DNA from: Thalassospira alkalitolerans
Lineage (GTDB): Bacteria > Pseudomonadota > Alphaproteobacteria > Rhodospirillales > Thalassospiraceae
Assembly (NCBI RefSeq): GCF_002115745.1
Contig: NZ_JFKB01000005.1
Coordinates: forward strand, 124,001 to 188,000
Reading direction: 5' to 3'
Length of the DNA stretch: 64,000 bases
Under the pieces are notes generated by a model that ran no database searches, was not told the origin of the DNA, and was given only the letters and a program-made list of their open reading frames with translations. Numbering within the stretch: the first letter of the stretch is position 1; every line of letters starts with the position of its first letter. This document shows positions 34,947 through 44,459 of this stretch, in pieces. Both the position numbers and the translations under genes were made by a program.

Positions 34947-36317
34947 CTAAAACCCAAATCGATGTTGTCGCGATGTTTTTTTATGCAGGCGATAGCGCCG
35001 TGTCAGGCTTTCGCGCAGTTGCTCGGCCGTCGGGCGCGGGATTTGCGGTATTTGGCGGGCCGGGGGCAGGGCGCTTTCGCCGGTGTCTTCGACCAGTTCG
35101 ATGGGGGATGCATCGTCTGTTTCGCCGAATAAATTCGCCGGATCGGCGATTTCGGCCGGGAAAAGATCGGCAACACCGACACCCAGCAAACGATATTTTG
35201 TGCCGTCCACTTCCTTTTTCAAAAGCGTCAGCGCGGTTTCAAGGATCAAATCCTCGCGCAGGGTCGGATAGGTCAGGCGCATATTGCGCGTGCGGGTTTT
35301 GAAATCCGATGATTTTAGTTTCAGCACCACTGTGTGTCCGGCGATTTCCTTGCGGGCAAGGTCGCTTGCCACGCGCGCGGTCAGGCGTTTGGCAATATCG
35401 ATCAGGTCATCAAGGGCGGCGATGTCTTCGTCAAAGGTGGTTTCCGATGACAGGCTTTTACGTTCAGTGCTTTGTTCGACCCGGCGGTTGTCCTGCCCGC
35501 GCGAGAAATGATAGAGCCGTTTGCCAATGCTGCCGTAACGGCCCTGCAGGGTGTGTATGTTGAGTTCTTGCAACTGTCCGATGGTGGTGATGCCATCGTC
35601 GTGCAACTTGCGTTCCATCGCCGGTCCAACGCCCCACATCATGCGTACCGGTTTATCGGTCAGGAACGATATGGCTTCGCCTGCACCAATGATCGAAAAG
35701 CCAAACGGCTTGTTAAGATCAGACGCGATCTTGGCAAGGAATTTGTTATAGGACAGGCCGACTGAAACCGTGATGCCGACTTCGGTTCGGATTTTTGCCT
35801 GAAGGTCGATCAGGCATTCAGCGGCCGTTTTGCCGTGTATTGCCTGTGCTTCGGTCAAATCCATAAAGGCCTCGTCAATCGACAGGGGCTCGATATCGGG
35901 TGTCACAGCGCGCATCATGTCGCGGATTTTGTAGCCTTCGCGCTGATATTTTGCCATGTCGGGTTTCAGGAATACACCGTCGGGGCAAAGTTCACGGGCC
36001 TTGAAGGCCGGCATGGCGGATCGCACGCCAAATTTGCGTGCAACATAACAGCAGGTCGCAACAACCCCGCGATGACCCCCGCCAATGATCACCGGCTGAT
36101 CGATCAATTCCGGGCGGTCGCGTTTTTCAATCGAGGCATAAAAGGCATCGCAATCAAGATGGCCAATGGAAAGATCGGGTAATTCGCCATGGGCAATGCC
36201 GCGCGTGGCCCCGCAAACCGGGCAGGGCGTATAGGCCCCGGGCCCGCTTTTTGCAAGCAGCCGGTTTTCGTGGGGGCGCCATTTGTGATGGCATTCAGGG
36301 CACAGCGCATAGATCAT
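34947..36317 (-). CDS. dinB: DNA polymerase IV with N-terminal zinc ribbon
   Basis: Y-family translesion polymerase, about 456 residues. Catalytic motifs are intact: IGHLDCDAFYASIEKRDRPE (metal aspartates), PLSIDEAFMDLTEA (Asp-Glu), VSVGLSYNKFLAKIASDLNK, and the HhH segment MMWGVGPAMERKLHDDGITT; the little-finger domain follows. Before the polymerase is a Cys4 ribbon: CPEC at residues 6-9 and CPVC at 32-35, which is unusual for this enzyme. The ATG at 36317 was chosen because the ribbon begins immediately after it. The C terminus is basic and lacks a clear beta-clamp motif. It diverges from no gene and stands alone. Confidence 0.93.
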   Translation of the reverse strand: MIYALCPECHHKWRPHENRLLAKSGPGAYTPCPVCGATRGIAHGELPDLSIGHLDCDAFYASIEKRDRPELIDQPVIIGGGHRGVVATCCYVARKFGVRSAMPAFKARELCPDGVFLKPDMAKYQREGYKIRDMMRAVTPDIEPLSIDEAFMDLTEAQAIHGKTAAECLIDLQAKIRTEVGITVSVGLSYNKFLAKIASDLNKPFGFSIIGAGEAISFLTDKPVRMMWGVGPAMERKLHDDGITTIGQLQELNIHTLQGRYGSIGKRLYHFSRGQDNRRVEQSTERKSLSSETTFDEDIAALDDLIDIAKRLTARVASDLARKEIAGHTVVLKLKSSDFKTRTRNMRLTYPTLREDLILETALTLLKKEVDGTKYRLLGVGVADLFPAEIADPANLFGETDDASPIELVEDTGESALPPARQIPQIPRPTAEQLRESLTRRYRLHKKTSRQHRFGF

Positions 36318-36567
36318 GTCTATTTGTACCGCTTTTGTTCCCTGTCTGCCAAGGGCAGAAGTGGCGTGCAGGCTCGTCAGGTGACAGGAACTGTCAGGAG
36401 TGTGGTCGTGATCAAACCTTGGTCTGGGTGTGACCCGGCCGGGGAACCCGACCAAAGTGGTCAGAGCCCGGTTGTTGTCTGATTAAATCCCGGCCAAATC
36501 GCGGTCAAAACTCCGCCAAGTCAAGCTCGCGGTGTCCTGCCATCCGACCAATCTGGGCCGCACACAA

Positions 36568-36596
36568 CAAAGCCGGTCGCAAGGCAACCGGCTTTG
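36568..36596 (-). terminator. Hairpin downstream of the EAL-domain gene
   Basis: Perfect ten-base stem (36568-36577 with 36587-36596); on the minus strand followed by TTGTGTG, so only a weak T-tract. Confidence 0.5.
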
Positions 36597-36620
36597 AACA
36601 TAGACTGCATGCGCAAAAGG

Positions 36621-37946
36621 CTAGGGTTTCTTGGCTGCGGCCGCACGTTTGGCGCGGCGCTGTCGGGCGATCATATTGTCGATATAGCGCCCCTGGAACA
36701 GGGTAATGCCCAGTGACTGGCCAAATTTGATGGCTGTCGGGCTATCGCAACGGCACAGGATGACACGTTCACGGCCTGATTCTTTTACAAGGTTATCCAT
36801 TTCGGAATATTTCTTGCGGATGACGTTGTCGGTCATTTCTTCGCGCCAGGCGACCTTGATGAAATCGGCCTTCAGGCTTTTGCGATCAACAAAGGACAGG
36901 GCTTCGACGCTTAGGTTATCGATCAGCACGCGATAACCGCGTTGGTGGAATTCGTCACGTACACGCAAATAGGTTTCAAGGTTCGAGAACAGATCGACCT
37001 GATTAAGTTCGATGATCACATTGCCGGGCCATTTTTTGCGCACGACTTCGTCAAATCGTTCGAAATCCCGCGAATTGAGGGTTTCCAGATTCAGGTTGAT
37101 CGAGAATGAGCTGGCATGGGTTTTAAACGTTCGCTTGCACAGATAGTTCAGCATGCGTTTGTCGAGCACTTCGGTCATGTGCTGGAACAGCCATCGGTTC
37201 GATGCCAGATCGATATTAGGCATGACCGCATTGCGAAGGTCGGTGATCGAGACAAAGAATTCGTCAAAGACCGGATGCAATTCCTTGGATCCGGCGCGGG
37301 CGAAAACGCAAACCGGTTGCTGGCGGATATGTTCGGAAAGATCGGCCGAATGAATGGTTTCTTCAAGCTGGGCCAGATTTTCTGCGTTGATCGGGCTCAG
37401 GACGCTCTCTGGTTTTTGCGTCGGGCGCATATTGCGGGCTTGCTGCAACTTTTTGGCACGTACATCCAGATGTTGGCACAGAAGCAGGAATTCCTGGAAT
37501 TCGGTATTCAGATTGTACCAGGTGCAGAAACCGGTTTCTTCGCTTTCGTCCTGGGACAGGGGGTCGTCGCGGAACAGATAGCGTAACGTATCAACCCCCG
37601 GCTCGACATCGGCAATCGATTTGTCTTTCCAGATAAACAGCAGATCATCATTGCTGAGGACGAAGATACGACCGACATAAAGCTTTACATAGCTTTCGAA
37701 TGTATTGGTCGCGACCCGGATATGATAATCTTTTCGGTGAAAGGGTTTGAGCCGCGATAGATGAATATGTACAGCCCGGTGCCCGAACTTGCGGGGCTCC
37801 AGACGCTGGACATAGTCAAGCATCAGGTATTCCTGAAGGGCCTGTTGGCCAAATTGTTGCGGTTCAATCACTCTATCTTCCCCGAAAGAAACAGGCGCAA
37901 GTTCTAATATACTGATTTCATACAATGGTATGAGACCATCTATCAA
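36621..37946 (-). CDS. Degenerate EAL-domain protein
   Basis: 441 residues. The N-terminal half is an uncharacterised alpha/beta region (YVQRLEPRKFGHRAVHIHLS to about 150). From about residue 205 it follows the EAL fold: ACVFARAGSKE-like first strand, FSINLNLETLNSRDFERFDE, then IIELNQVDLFSNLETYLRVR where E-x-L would be, and LIDNLSVEALSFVDRKSLKA where the DDFGTG motif would be. Catalytic metal-binding residues are mostly lost, so it is probably a c-di-GMP receptor or protein-interaction domain rather than a phosphodiesterase. The start is a TTG at 37946 with AGGGA upstream. It is divergent from the SPOR lipoprotein gene. Confidence 0.72.
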   Translation of the reverse strand: MIDGLIPLYEISILELAPVSFGEDRVIEPQQFGQQALQEYLMLDYVQRLEPRKFGHRAVHIHLSRLKPFHRKDYHIRVATNTFESYVKLYVGRIFVLSNDDLLFIWKDKSIADVEPGVDTLRYLFRDDPLSQDESEETGFCTWYNLNTEFQEFLLLCQHLDVRAKKLQQARNMRPTQKPESVLSPINAENLAQLEETIHSADLSEHIRQQPVCVFARAGSKELHPVFDEFFVSITDLRNAVMPNIDLASNRWLFQHMTEVLDKRMLNYLCKRTFKTHASSFSINLNLETLNSRDFERFDEVVRKKWPGNVIIELNQVDLFSNLETYLRVRDEFHQRGYRVLIDNLSVEALSFVDRKSLKADFIKVAWREEMTDNVIRKKYSEMDNLVKESGRERVILCRCDSPTAIKFGQSLGITLFQGRYIDNMIARQRRAKRAAAAKKP

Positions 37947-38203
37947 ACCATATTGTCCCTGAATGTCGTGTTAACAGATCACAATGGCGGATAGTTTGTT
38001 TTTACGAATTATATTTTGCGCCAGTATTTTTGTATCTGTTGCATGGTTTGTTGCATGGGAACAATGCTTTTAACGAATTGTTCGCAGCCATCGGGCAGAC
38101 TGGGTAACTATTAGGGAACCCGATGATATTTGCGCCCGAAGCTTGACGCGCGGCTGCTAATCGTGCTCCCTGAATTGTCTTTTAATAATAGGGGGTTGGC
38201 ACC

Positions 38204-39610
38204 ATGAAGGTATCCGCAATGCGGACCGGAAATTGGCTGAAAATTAGCGGCAGGGGCCTTGCCGTTATCGGCATGGTTTCATGGGTGTCTGGCTGTGCGC
38301 CGCTGCTTGATCAGGATTTCTGGGACGAGGCAACATCGTTTGCCGATGAAAATTATACCGCCAATGGCCTGCAACAACTGGCCACCGGGGATTATGCCTC
38401 GGCGGAAAAGCTGTTTGACGAGGCCTTGCGCAAAAATCCCCAGGATGGTCACGCGCTTTTGTGGCGTTCTGTTTTGTATCAAAATACCAACCGTCCGGAT
38501 CGGGCGCGTGATGGTTATGATACGCTGGTCGCAATGAACCCGCCCGGTACGGTTTTGATGACAACGGCAAACGGAACCCAACCCCGCCCGTTGCGCGATG
38601 CCGCCGAGTTTAACCTGATGCGGTTGCAGCGCGGTCTTCCCGGGTCGCTGAGCATTAATGACCAGATCGCAACCGCACCCTCAGGCCTTGGTAATACAAT
38701 GCCAAGTGCGATGGCACAGCCAGCCGCAACGCCGATGGCATCCGCATCACAACCTCGCATGCGCAGTGCAGACCTGCCCGCCGGTGCCGCGCTAAGTTCC
38801 GGTGACGAAGCAATTGCCAAACGTTTTTCTATCCTGCGTGATTTACAGGCAGCCGGACTGGTAACGCCCGAAGAATATTCAGCGCGGCGTTCGGCCAATA
38901 TCGGTGCGTTGTTGCCCATGAGCCAACAGGCACCGGCGGCATTTCTTGATAACCCGCCACCAGACAGCCGACAGATCGAACAGCGCCTGAACCAGCTTAA
39001 CCGCGCATTGCAGATCGGGGCGATCACGGTTCAGGAACATGTTGCCGAACGGACTGCGATTCTTGATGCTCTTTTGCCAGCACAGCCGCGCCAGCGTGCA
39101 ACACCGTCACCCGCACCACAGGGATTGATGGATGCCGCACGTCAGATTGCGCGTGTCGAAGACCTGTCACAGATGAAATTGATCACGCCGGATGAATTCA
39201 AACGTGAACGTGATGCGATTGAAGCGGCAATTGTCGAACCGGCACAGGCCAATGTGATGTCGCTTAATTCCGGGGAACCTGTTCGCCGGGTCGCCACCGG
39301 TGAAAGCCGTGCGGTTCAGTCGGGCGCGGACGCGGGAAAACCGTCGGAAACCGGTTCTGCTGCGATATCATCTGGCGGGAAAAGCGCGCATCTGGCATCC
39401 TATCGGAATCAGGCACAGGCAGAACGAGGCTGGCAAGTGTTGACCAAACGGTTTGGTCAACTGGCATCGTTGCAGCATGGCGTGACACGTGCCGATATTC
39501 CCGGCAAGGGAACCTATTATCGTCTGATGGCCACCGGGCTAAGCGACAGTTCAGCCAAATCGATTTGTGCCGAACTGAAACGAAGCGGTCAATTCTGCGA
39601 TGTGAAATAG
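38204..39610 (+). CDS. SPOR-domain lipoprotein with TPR-like repeat
   Basis: Envelope lipoprotein, 468 residues. A signal segment (ISGRGLAVIGMVSWVSGC) ends in a lipobox with cysteine near residue 31. Next is a TPR-like stretch (GLQQLATGDYASAEKLFDEA, LRKNPQDGHALLWRSVLYQN), then an Ala/Pro/Gln-rich linker with two related helical blocks (AAGLVTPEEYSARR and LNRALQIGAITVQEHVAERT). The C-terminal SPOR domain (HLASYRNQAQAERGWQVLTK to CDVK) should bind denuded peptidoglycan at division sites. AGGGGG precedes the ATG. The exact role is unknown. Confidence 0.8.
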   Translation: MKVSAMRTGNWLKISGRGLAVIGMVSWVSGCAPLLDQDFWDEATSFADENYTANGLQQLATGDYASAEKLFDEALRKNPQDGHALLWRSVLYQNTNRPDRARDGYDTLVAMNPPGTVLMTTANGTQPRPLRDAAEFNLMRLQRGLPGSLSINDQIATAPSGLGNTMPSAMAQPAATPMASASQPRMRSADLPAGAALSSGDEAIAKRFSILRDLQAAGLVTPEEYSARRSANIGALLPMSQQAPAAFLDNPPPDSRQIEQRLNQLNRALQIGAITVQEHVAERTAILDALLPAQPRQRATPSPAPQGLMDAARQIARVEDLSQMKLITPDEFKRERDAIEAAIVEPAQANVMSLNSGEPVRRVATGESRAVQSGADAGKPSETGSAAISSGGKSAHLASYRNQAQAERGWQVLTKRFGQLASLQHGVTRADIPGKGTYYRLMATGLSDSSAKSICAELKRSGQFCDVK

Positions 39611-39722
39611 CTGTGAAATAGCGGCTTTATCTGGCCGTTATCCCGATTTGTGATGTGATCAATAATTCGTTGTATGACCTGTGTGTTTATACCGCGGGGG
39701 ATTGAATATTCGGAAAGCTGAC

Positions 39723-40469
39723 ATGATCCTGATTTTCAGCGATTTTGGTGTGACCGGGCCTTATAGCGGGGCGATGCGAGCTGTTGTTCAGCGCCGGTCG
39801 CCGGATGTTATGGTTTGCGATCTGATGGTTGATGCCCCGGATCGCAATCCGCGTGCATCGGCCTATCTTTTGGCGGCCCTGTCGCGCGAATTTCAGCCCG
39901 GCGATGTTGTCTTGGGGGTTGTTGATCCCGGTGTTGGCAGTCAGCGGCGCGGTATCGTTGTTGAATGTGACGGCGTGTTTTATGTCGGGCCGGATAACGG
40001 GATGTTTGAAATCCTGATCCGGCGTGCAGGATCATGCCGCATTCAGGTCATCGACTGGCAGCCTGAAAACACATCGGCCAGTTTCCATGGACGTGATATT
40101 TTTGCCCCTGTCGCCTGCATGATTGCAAATGGCGAGGACGTCGCCCTGCGCGATCTAGAGGCCGATCATCGGTATGTTCCACCACAAAGCTGGCCGGATG
40201 ATCTTGCCGAAATCATTTATGTCGATACTTATGGCAATTTGATGAGCGGGGTACGGGCCCCAAAGGGATGGCAGGCTCGTAATCAGATTGTTTTGGTTAA
40301 TGGAAAATCATTGCCTGCGGCACGGACATTTTCGGATGTTGAAATGGGGCAAGGATTTCATTATCGCAATTCAATCGGACTTTGCGAAATTGCCGTAAAT
40401 TGCGGACGTGCCGATCAGGCCTTCGGTGCCGAAATTGGAACCGCTGTTTTTATCAGGCCAGAAAAATAG
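39723..40469 (+). CDS. SAM hydroxide adenosyltransferase (DUF62 family)
   Basis: Relative of bacterial chlorinase/fluorinase that hydrolyses S-adenosylmethionine to adenosine and methionine. Family signatures: ILIFSDFGVTGPYSGAMRAV, VVLGVVDPGVGSQRRGIVVE, FYVGPDNGMF, and SASFHGRDIFAPVACMIANG, supplying the Asp-Arg-His water-activation triad seen in the hydrolases and absent in the halogenases. The C-terminal beta-domain includes IIYVDTYGNLMSGVRAPKGW. The ATG at 39723 with GGAAAG upstream was chosen; the frame opens at 39681. 248 residues. Confidence 0.9.
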   Translation: MILIFSDFGVTGPYSGAMRAVVQRRSPDVMVCDLMVDAPDRNPRASAYLLAALSREFQPGDVVLGVVDPGVGSQRRGIVVECDGVFYVGPDNGMFEILIRRAGSCRIQVIDWQPENTSASFHGRDIFAPVACMIANGEDVALRDLEADHRYVPPQSWPDDLAEIIYVDTYGNLMSGVRAPKGWQARNQIVLVNGKSLPAARTFSDVEMGQGFHYRNSIGLCEIAVNCGRADQAFGAEIGTAVFIRPEK

Positions 40470-40542
40470 AGGCCGGATAATTAATCAGGTCCAGCCCCTG
40501 TTTCGCCTGAAATAAATGTTATATTTCAAACAGATCGAATAA

Positions 40543-40574
40543 TATTTTCCGGCGGAGTACCGCCGCAGGAAAAT
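40543..40574 (+). promoter_or_regulatory. Leader hairpin before the MBL-hydrolase gene
   Basis: Nested inverted repeat: TATTTTCC/GGAAAATA outside and GGCGG/CCGCC around an AGTA loop. It ends about 14 bases before the ATG and could influence translation or terminate the upstream gene; no T-run follows. Confidence 0.4.
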
Positions 40575-40588
40575 ACGGAAGGGAATGC

Positions 40589-41410
40589 ATGGCAATTGAT
40601 GTCAAGTTCTGGGGAGTGCGCGGAAGTATCGCATGCCCGTCGCCTGATCATGTTGTTTATGGCGGGAATACCAGCTGTGTCGAAGTGCGGATTGGCGATC
40701 AGACCCTGATCTTTGATGCCGGTACCGGCATTCGCAACCTTGGCAAGGATATGATTGATCGCAAGGTGACGAAGGCCTGCATTTTTCTGACCCACACCCA
40801 TTGGGATCATATCAACGGCTTTCCGTTTTTTGTGCCAGCCTATAACCCGCAGGCGCGGTTTTGTGTGCTGGCCGGGCATTTGACAAAACAGGGCGGGGTA
40901 GAACGTGTTTTTTCCGCCCAAATGGCCGACCCGACATTCCCGGTGCCGCTGTCTGCGATGCAGTCAAAATTGACCTTCGAGGATTTTACCGTCGGAACGG
41001 TTTTGGAACCGGTCGCAGGCATTTTGGTGCGAACCGCACCGTTGCGTCATCCCGGCGGGGCAACTGCTTATCGGGTGGAACATGGCGGCAAATCGGTTTG
41101 TTATGTCACCGATACCGAACATGTGCCGGGGCACCCCGACAAAGGGGTGCTGGAATTTATCCGGGATGCAGATCTGGTGATTTACGACAGCACCTATACC
41201 GACGATGAATTCCCGGCCAAGGTGGGCTGGGGGCATTCAACCTGGCAAGAAGGCATTCGTCTTTGCCGGGCTGCGAATGTCAAACGTCTTGCGCTGTTTC
41301 ATCATGATCCTGATCACAGCGACACGGCAATGACCGTAATCGAACAACAAGCCCGTGCGCAGTGGTCCGATGTTTTTGCCGCACGTGATGGAATGGTCGT
41401 GGCGGTTTAG
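40589..41410 (+). CDS. MBL-fold metallo-hydrolase
   Basis: 273 residues. The metal-binding signature is FLTHTHWDHINGFPFF; further ligands are in RTAPLRHPGGATAYRVEH, VCYVTDTEH, and the C-terminal ALFHHDPDHSDTAMTVIE. The start, DVKFWGVRGSIACPSPDHVV, with the GGNTSCVEVR strand, is the characteristic opening of a conserved bacterial MBL group related to phosphodiesterases and RNase Z-like proteins. Substrate unknown. GGAAGGGA precedes the ATG. Confidence 0.87.
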   Translation: MAIDVKFWGVRGSIACPSPDHVVYGGNTSCVEVRIGDQTLIFDAGTGIRNLGKDMIDRKVTKACIFLTHTHWDHINGFPFFVPAYNPQARFCVLAGHLTKQGGVERVFSAQMADPTFPVPLSAMQSKLTFEDFTVGTVLEPVAGILVRTAPLRHPGGATAYRVEHGGKSVCYVTDTEHVPGHPDKGVLEFIRDADLVIYDSTYTDDEFPAKVGWGHSTWQEGIRLCRAANVKRLALFHHDPDHSDTAMTVIEQQARAQWSDVFAARDGMVVAV

Positions 41411-41502
41411 GTTTAGGTCCAATAGGGCGACGATTGGGGCGTTCCTTGTCTCTGCCCTTATCCATTTGTCCAGATGCGTGCCGCAAGGTCGAATAGCCCC
41501 CC

Positions 41503-41546
41503 AAAAAAAATACCCCCGCACCGTCATATGACGATGCGGGGGTATT
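41503..41546 (-). terminator. Rho-independent terminator of the MCP gene
   Basis: Long stem (41509-41520 with 41535-41546, plus inner CGTC/GACG) followed on the minus strand by eight T residues (the A-run 41503-41510). Confidence 0.85.
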
Positions 41547-41567
41547 GATGACGGGACATTGCGTAAA

Positions 41568-43280
41568 TCAGGCGGAACGGATGCTAACCAGGAAACGGTC
41601 AACTTCACCGCGCAGTTGGGTTGAAAGCTGGCCAAGTTCTTCGGCAACGGTCAGGACCTGATGGGCGGCCTGATCGGTTTCGGCGACCGTGTCGCTGACG
41701 CGTTCAATATTGCTGCTGACTTCCTGTGTTCCGATGGCAGCCTGTTCGACATTTCGGGCAATTTCACCCGTGGCTTCGGCCTGTTCGCCGACTGCGTCGG
41801 AAATCGTGTTGGTAATATTTGTGATGCGCGAAATGACATCTGAAATATCATTCATCGATTGCACGGTTTTGCCGGTTTCTTCCTGAATTGCTTGAATCTG
41901 TTCGGAGATTTCGCTGGTTGCACGCGCGGTCTGGTTGGCAAGGTTTTTAACCTCGGCGGCGACAACGGCAAATCCCTTGCCAGCCTCACCGGCACGTGCG
42001 GCCTCGATCGTAGCGTTCAGGGCCAAAAGGTTGGTCTGACCGGCAATGTCACTGATCAATTCGACGATTTCACCAATGCGGGCCGCAGCTTCGGACAAGC
42101 CTGCGACGGTTTTACTCGATACTTCGGCCTCGGTTGATGCTTCGGCGGTGATTTCTGTTGAACGATGCGCCTGATCCCCGATTTGGGTGATTGACTGTGA
42201 CAGATGATCGGCCGCATCGGCCACAGTGCGGACATTGACGGTCGCCTGTTCGGATGCGGCAGCAACGGTGGTCGCGCTTTTGCTGGCAAGGTCGGCGGCA
42301 CTGACAAGGGCACGTGCGGTACTTTGCATCCGATCTGCCGATGTGGAAACAGCGCCGACAATTTTGGCAATCACACCTTCGAACCCGCCGATATTTTTTT
42401 CAAGGGTGTTCATGCGTTCTTCGCGTTTGCGCGATGCGGTTTCCTGTTCGGCTTCCATGCGCTTTTTGGCAATTGCATTGGTCCGGAAGACATCGACTGA
42501 CTGTGCCATGTGACCGATTTCGTCCTGACGATCCAGATCATGGATCATCAGATCGGTTTTGCCATTGGCAAGTTCGGTCATGGCGGAACTTAGTTTGCTA
42601 AGCGGTTCGGTGACAATTTTTGACAGTAACAGACGCATGCCGACAATGGTTGCCAGGGCGATGGCGATACCACCGATAACGATACCAATCAAAATCTGGT
42701 TGGTTTTGGCCTGTTCTGGGGCAACCGAAAGACTGGAGGACAGAACGGCAATAACGTCGCCCTTTTCGGCTTCCATCGCGCCATGGCAACTAAAACAAAC
42801 CTCGCGATCAGCCCCCTTGGTGACACCCAATACGATAGGCATCGACAGGCGATAGGTGCCTTCATCGGTGTATCGTCCAATGGTTTCGCCGGTATCAATT
42901 GCTTCCTGGTCAATTGAGTCGCGTGGCGTTTTCAAATCCTTGTCGCCGTATTCTTTCATATAGGCCAGTGTCTTGGGGCCCCAAGCCGACCAAAGTTCGC
43001 CGGGATAATCAAGATTGCGGCTTTCAAACCAGTTATTGAAAACGTCAATACCGATATCGTCGGCATCATCGGGGCGGGCAGCCATGACATTGACAATCAG
43101 AGCATGTAAAGATGTCAGTTCGTTCTGGCTAAGCTGATGCAGCTTGTTGTCCATTGCCTTTTCTTCGGTGAACATCATCATGGCAAGGGCGATGATCACG
43201 GTTGACGTGACACCAAAGGCCGACGCCCACATAAAACGTTTGCGAATGCCCATGGCATTGAAGGCAGATAACAACTTCAT
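41568..43280 (-). CDS. Methyl-accepting chemotaxis protein with c-heme sensor domain
   Basis: Transmembrane chemoreceptor, 570 residues. TM1 lies around residues 18-36 and TM2 around 196-217. The periplasmic domain between resembles Tll0287-like (DUF3365) sensors and carries a CFSCH c-heme site (Cys162, Cys165, His166), plus [22 protein letters not shown] follows TM2, then the signalling coiled coil with the highly conserved hairpin [20 protein letters not shown] and [20 protein letters not shown]. Likely senses redox state, gas or oxidant through heme. Monocistronic, with a strong terminator. Confidence 0.92.
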   Translation of the reverse strand: MKLLSAFNAMGIRKRFMWASAFGVTSTVIIALAMMMFTEEKAMDNKLHQLSQNELTSLHALIVNVMAARPDDADDIGIDVFNNWFESRNLDYPGELWSAWGPKTLAYMKEYGDKDLKTPRDSIDQEAIDTGETIGRYTDEGTYRLSMPIVLGVTKGADREVCFSCHGAMEAEKGDVIAVLSSSLSVAPEQAKTNQILIGIVIGGIAIALATIVGMRLLLSKIVTEPLSKLSSAMTELANGKTDLMIHDLDRQDEIGHMAQSVDVFRTNAIAKKRMEAEQETASRKREERMNTLEKNIGGFEGVIAKIVGAVSTSADRMQSTARALVSAADLASKSATTVAAASEQATVNVRTVADAADHLSQSITQIGDQAHRSTEITAEASTEAEVSSKTVAGLSEAAARIGEIVELISDIAGQTNLLALNATIEAARAGEAGKGFAVVAAEVKNLANQTARATSEISEQIQAIQEETGKTVQSMNDISDVISRITNITNTISDAVGEQAEATGEIARNVEQAAIGTQEVSSNIERVSDTVAETDQAAHQVLTVAEELGQLSTQLRGEVDRFLVSIRSA

Positions 43281-43551
43281 CTCTGATCCCCGAATAGCAT
43301 ATGCATATGCACGTATGACAAACCGCTAGGCGGTCCGTATTATTAAACTGTCCCATATAGAGCATCGGAGTATGAGGCGGGCGGGGCATTGATTTGTCTC
43401 AAGCCGGGGTTTCAAATTGTCGGTTCATCCGGATAGGTCCCTATATTCAGGTATAGGTTTTTCTGGGCATCCTTTGGGCCAAGCGACCTTGTCATGCCGA
43501 TTGCGACAGGGCATAAGCGGGCAATACACTGGTCGCCGACAGGAAAAAAGC

Positions 43552-43818
43552 ATGAGCATTTCATTCACCGACGCGCAGAAAAAGCTTGAGCAGATCACAG
43601 CCGAAATGCTGGAACTGATCCGCAAATACGAGCTTGATGCCGAAAGCCCGTTCGACGTGATCCCCGTAGCGCGCGCCAAAATCGACAATCAGCAGGATTA
43701 TATCCGCTTTCTTGAACTGTCGATTGAAGGCCGGATTTACGGTGAATATGCTGATGCCTTGCAAAAGCAACTTGATGAAGATGCCAAACAGGCCGTCACC
43801 CAGAAAAAACTGCACTAG
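43552..43818 (+). CDS. Small hypothetical coiled-coil protein
   Basis: 88 residues, not recognised. Charged and helical throughout: FTDAQKKLEQITAEMLELIR, ELDAESPFDVIPVARAKIDN, RFLELSIEGRIYGEYADALQ and a lysine-rich tail, compatible with a short dimeric coiled coil. No signal peptide. The ATG at 43552 was chosen because AGGAAAAA lies directly upstream; the open frame reaches 43417 but is unsupported there. It is divergent from the MCP gene across 271 bases. Confidence 0.6.
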   Translation: MSISFTDAQKKLEQITAEMLELIRKYELDAESPFDVIPVARAKIDNQQDYIRFLELSIEGRIYGEYADALQKQLDEDAKQAVTQKKLH

Positions 43819-43838
43819 GTTCTGGCTCTAGGGGCGTA

Positions 43839-43900
43839 TCCGCCAATATATCAAATATGATGGCGGGCTGATTTGGTGCTATTTGGCGGATTTGTTCTAT
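43839..43900 (+). terminator. Possible terminator downstream of the 88-residue gene
   Basis: TCCGCCAA (43839-43846) and TTGGCGGA (43883-43890) form a long-range stem with inner CAAAT/ATTTG pairing, followed by a T-rich tract. The wide loop lowers confidence. The rest of this 284-base gap shows nothing else. Confidence 0.4.
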
Positions 43901-44102
43901 TTTATATCTGATTGTTTTATCGCGCTATTCTTCGATTAAGGCGCGCTGTCACAAAATTTTCCCTATCTTGTCACCGTCCTGCCGTTGAGATGCGGTGATA
44001 ACAGGACTATATCGCTGCTTGACGACACGCTGGAAAAACCGGGGGTTGTCATTCCGAATGGAATTGTCGTTTGGAACATCACGAGCAAGCAGGATGGCTG
44101 AC

Positions 44103-44327
44103 ATGAACAAAAGTTATGTTCAGACCTTGATGGAAGTCGAAAAAGTATTTGGTCAGATCAATGACCATGACTATCGCCTTTACCGTGCGGTATGGGGCAA
44201 CCGGCAGGCCGCCGGTATTGGAATGCCACGTGGCACACGTGCTGAAATCAGCAAGAAACTGGCAAATGATTTTGTAACCGCGACCCGCAACGTCGCGGTG
44301 TACAGAACCCCGGCGCATGCGGCCTGA
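44103..44327 (+). CDS. Small hypothetical protein
   Basis: 74 residues, not recognised. Sequence is mostly helical and basic: VQTLMEVEKVFGQINDHDYR, LYRAVWGNRQAAGIGMPRGT, then ISKKLANDFVTATRNVAVYR. No cysteine, signal or membrane segment. AGGA ends nine bases before the ATG at 44103, favouring this start over the ATG at 44094. A good terminator follows, supporting an independent transcript. Confidence 0.55.
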   Translation: MNKSYVQTLMEVEKVFGQINDHDYRLYRAVWGNRQAAGIGMPRGTRAEISKKLANDFVTATRNVAVYRTPAHAA

Positions 44328-44381
44328 TCGTCGGTAACGGGGCGGTTATATTCTGCCCTTATTTCGGAAAGCTTGATTTTG

Positions 44382-44419
44382 AACCGCCATCTGTTGTTAA
44401 AGGTGGCGGTTTTGTTTTT
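44382..44419 (+). terminator. Rho-independent terminator
   Basis: AACCGCCA (44382-44389) pairs with TGGCGGTT (44404-44411), 14-base loop, then TTGTTTTT. It lies between the 74-residue gene and apt. Confidence 0.75.
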
Positions 44420-44459
44420 CCAGTTTCGTTTCCGAAACGCATCCGGCCGGAGTTCCCGC

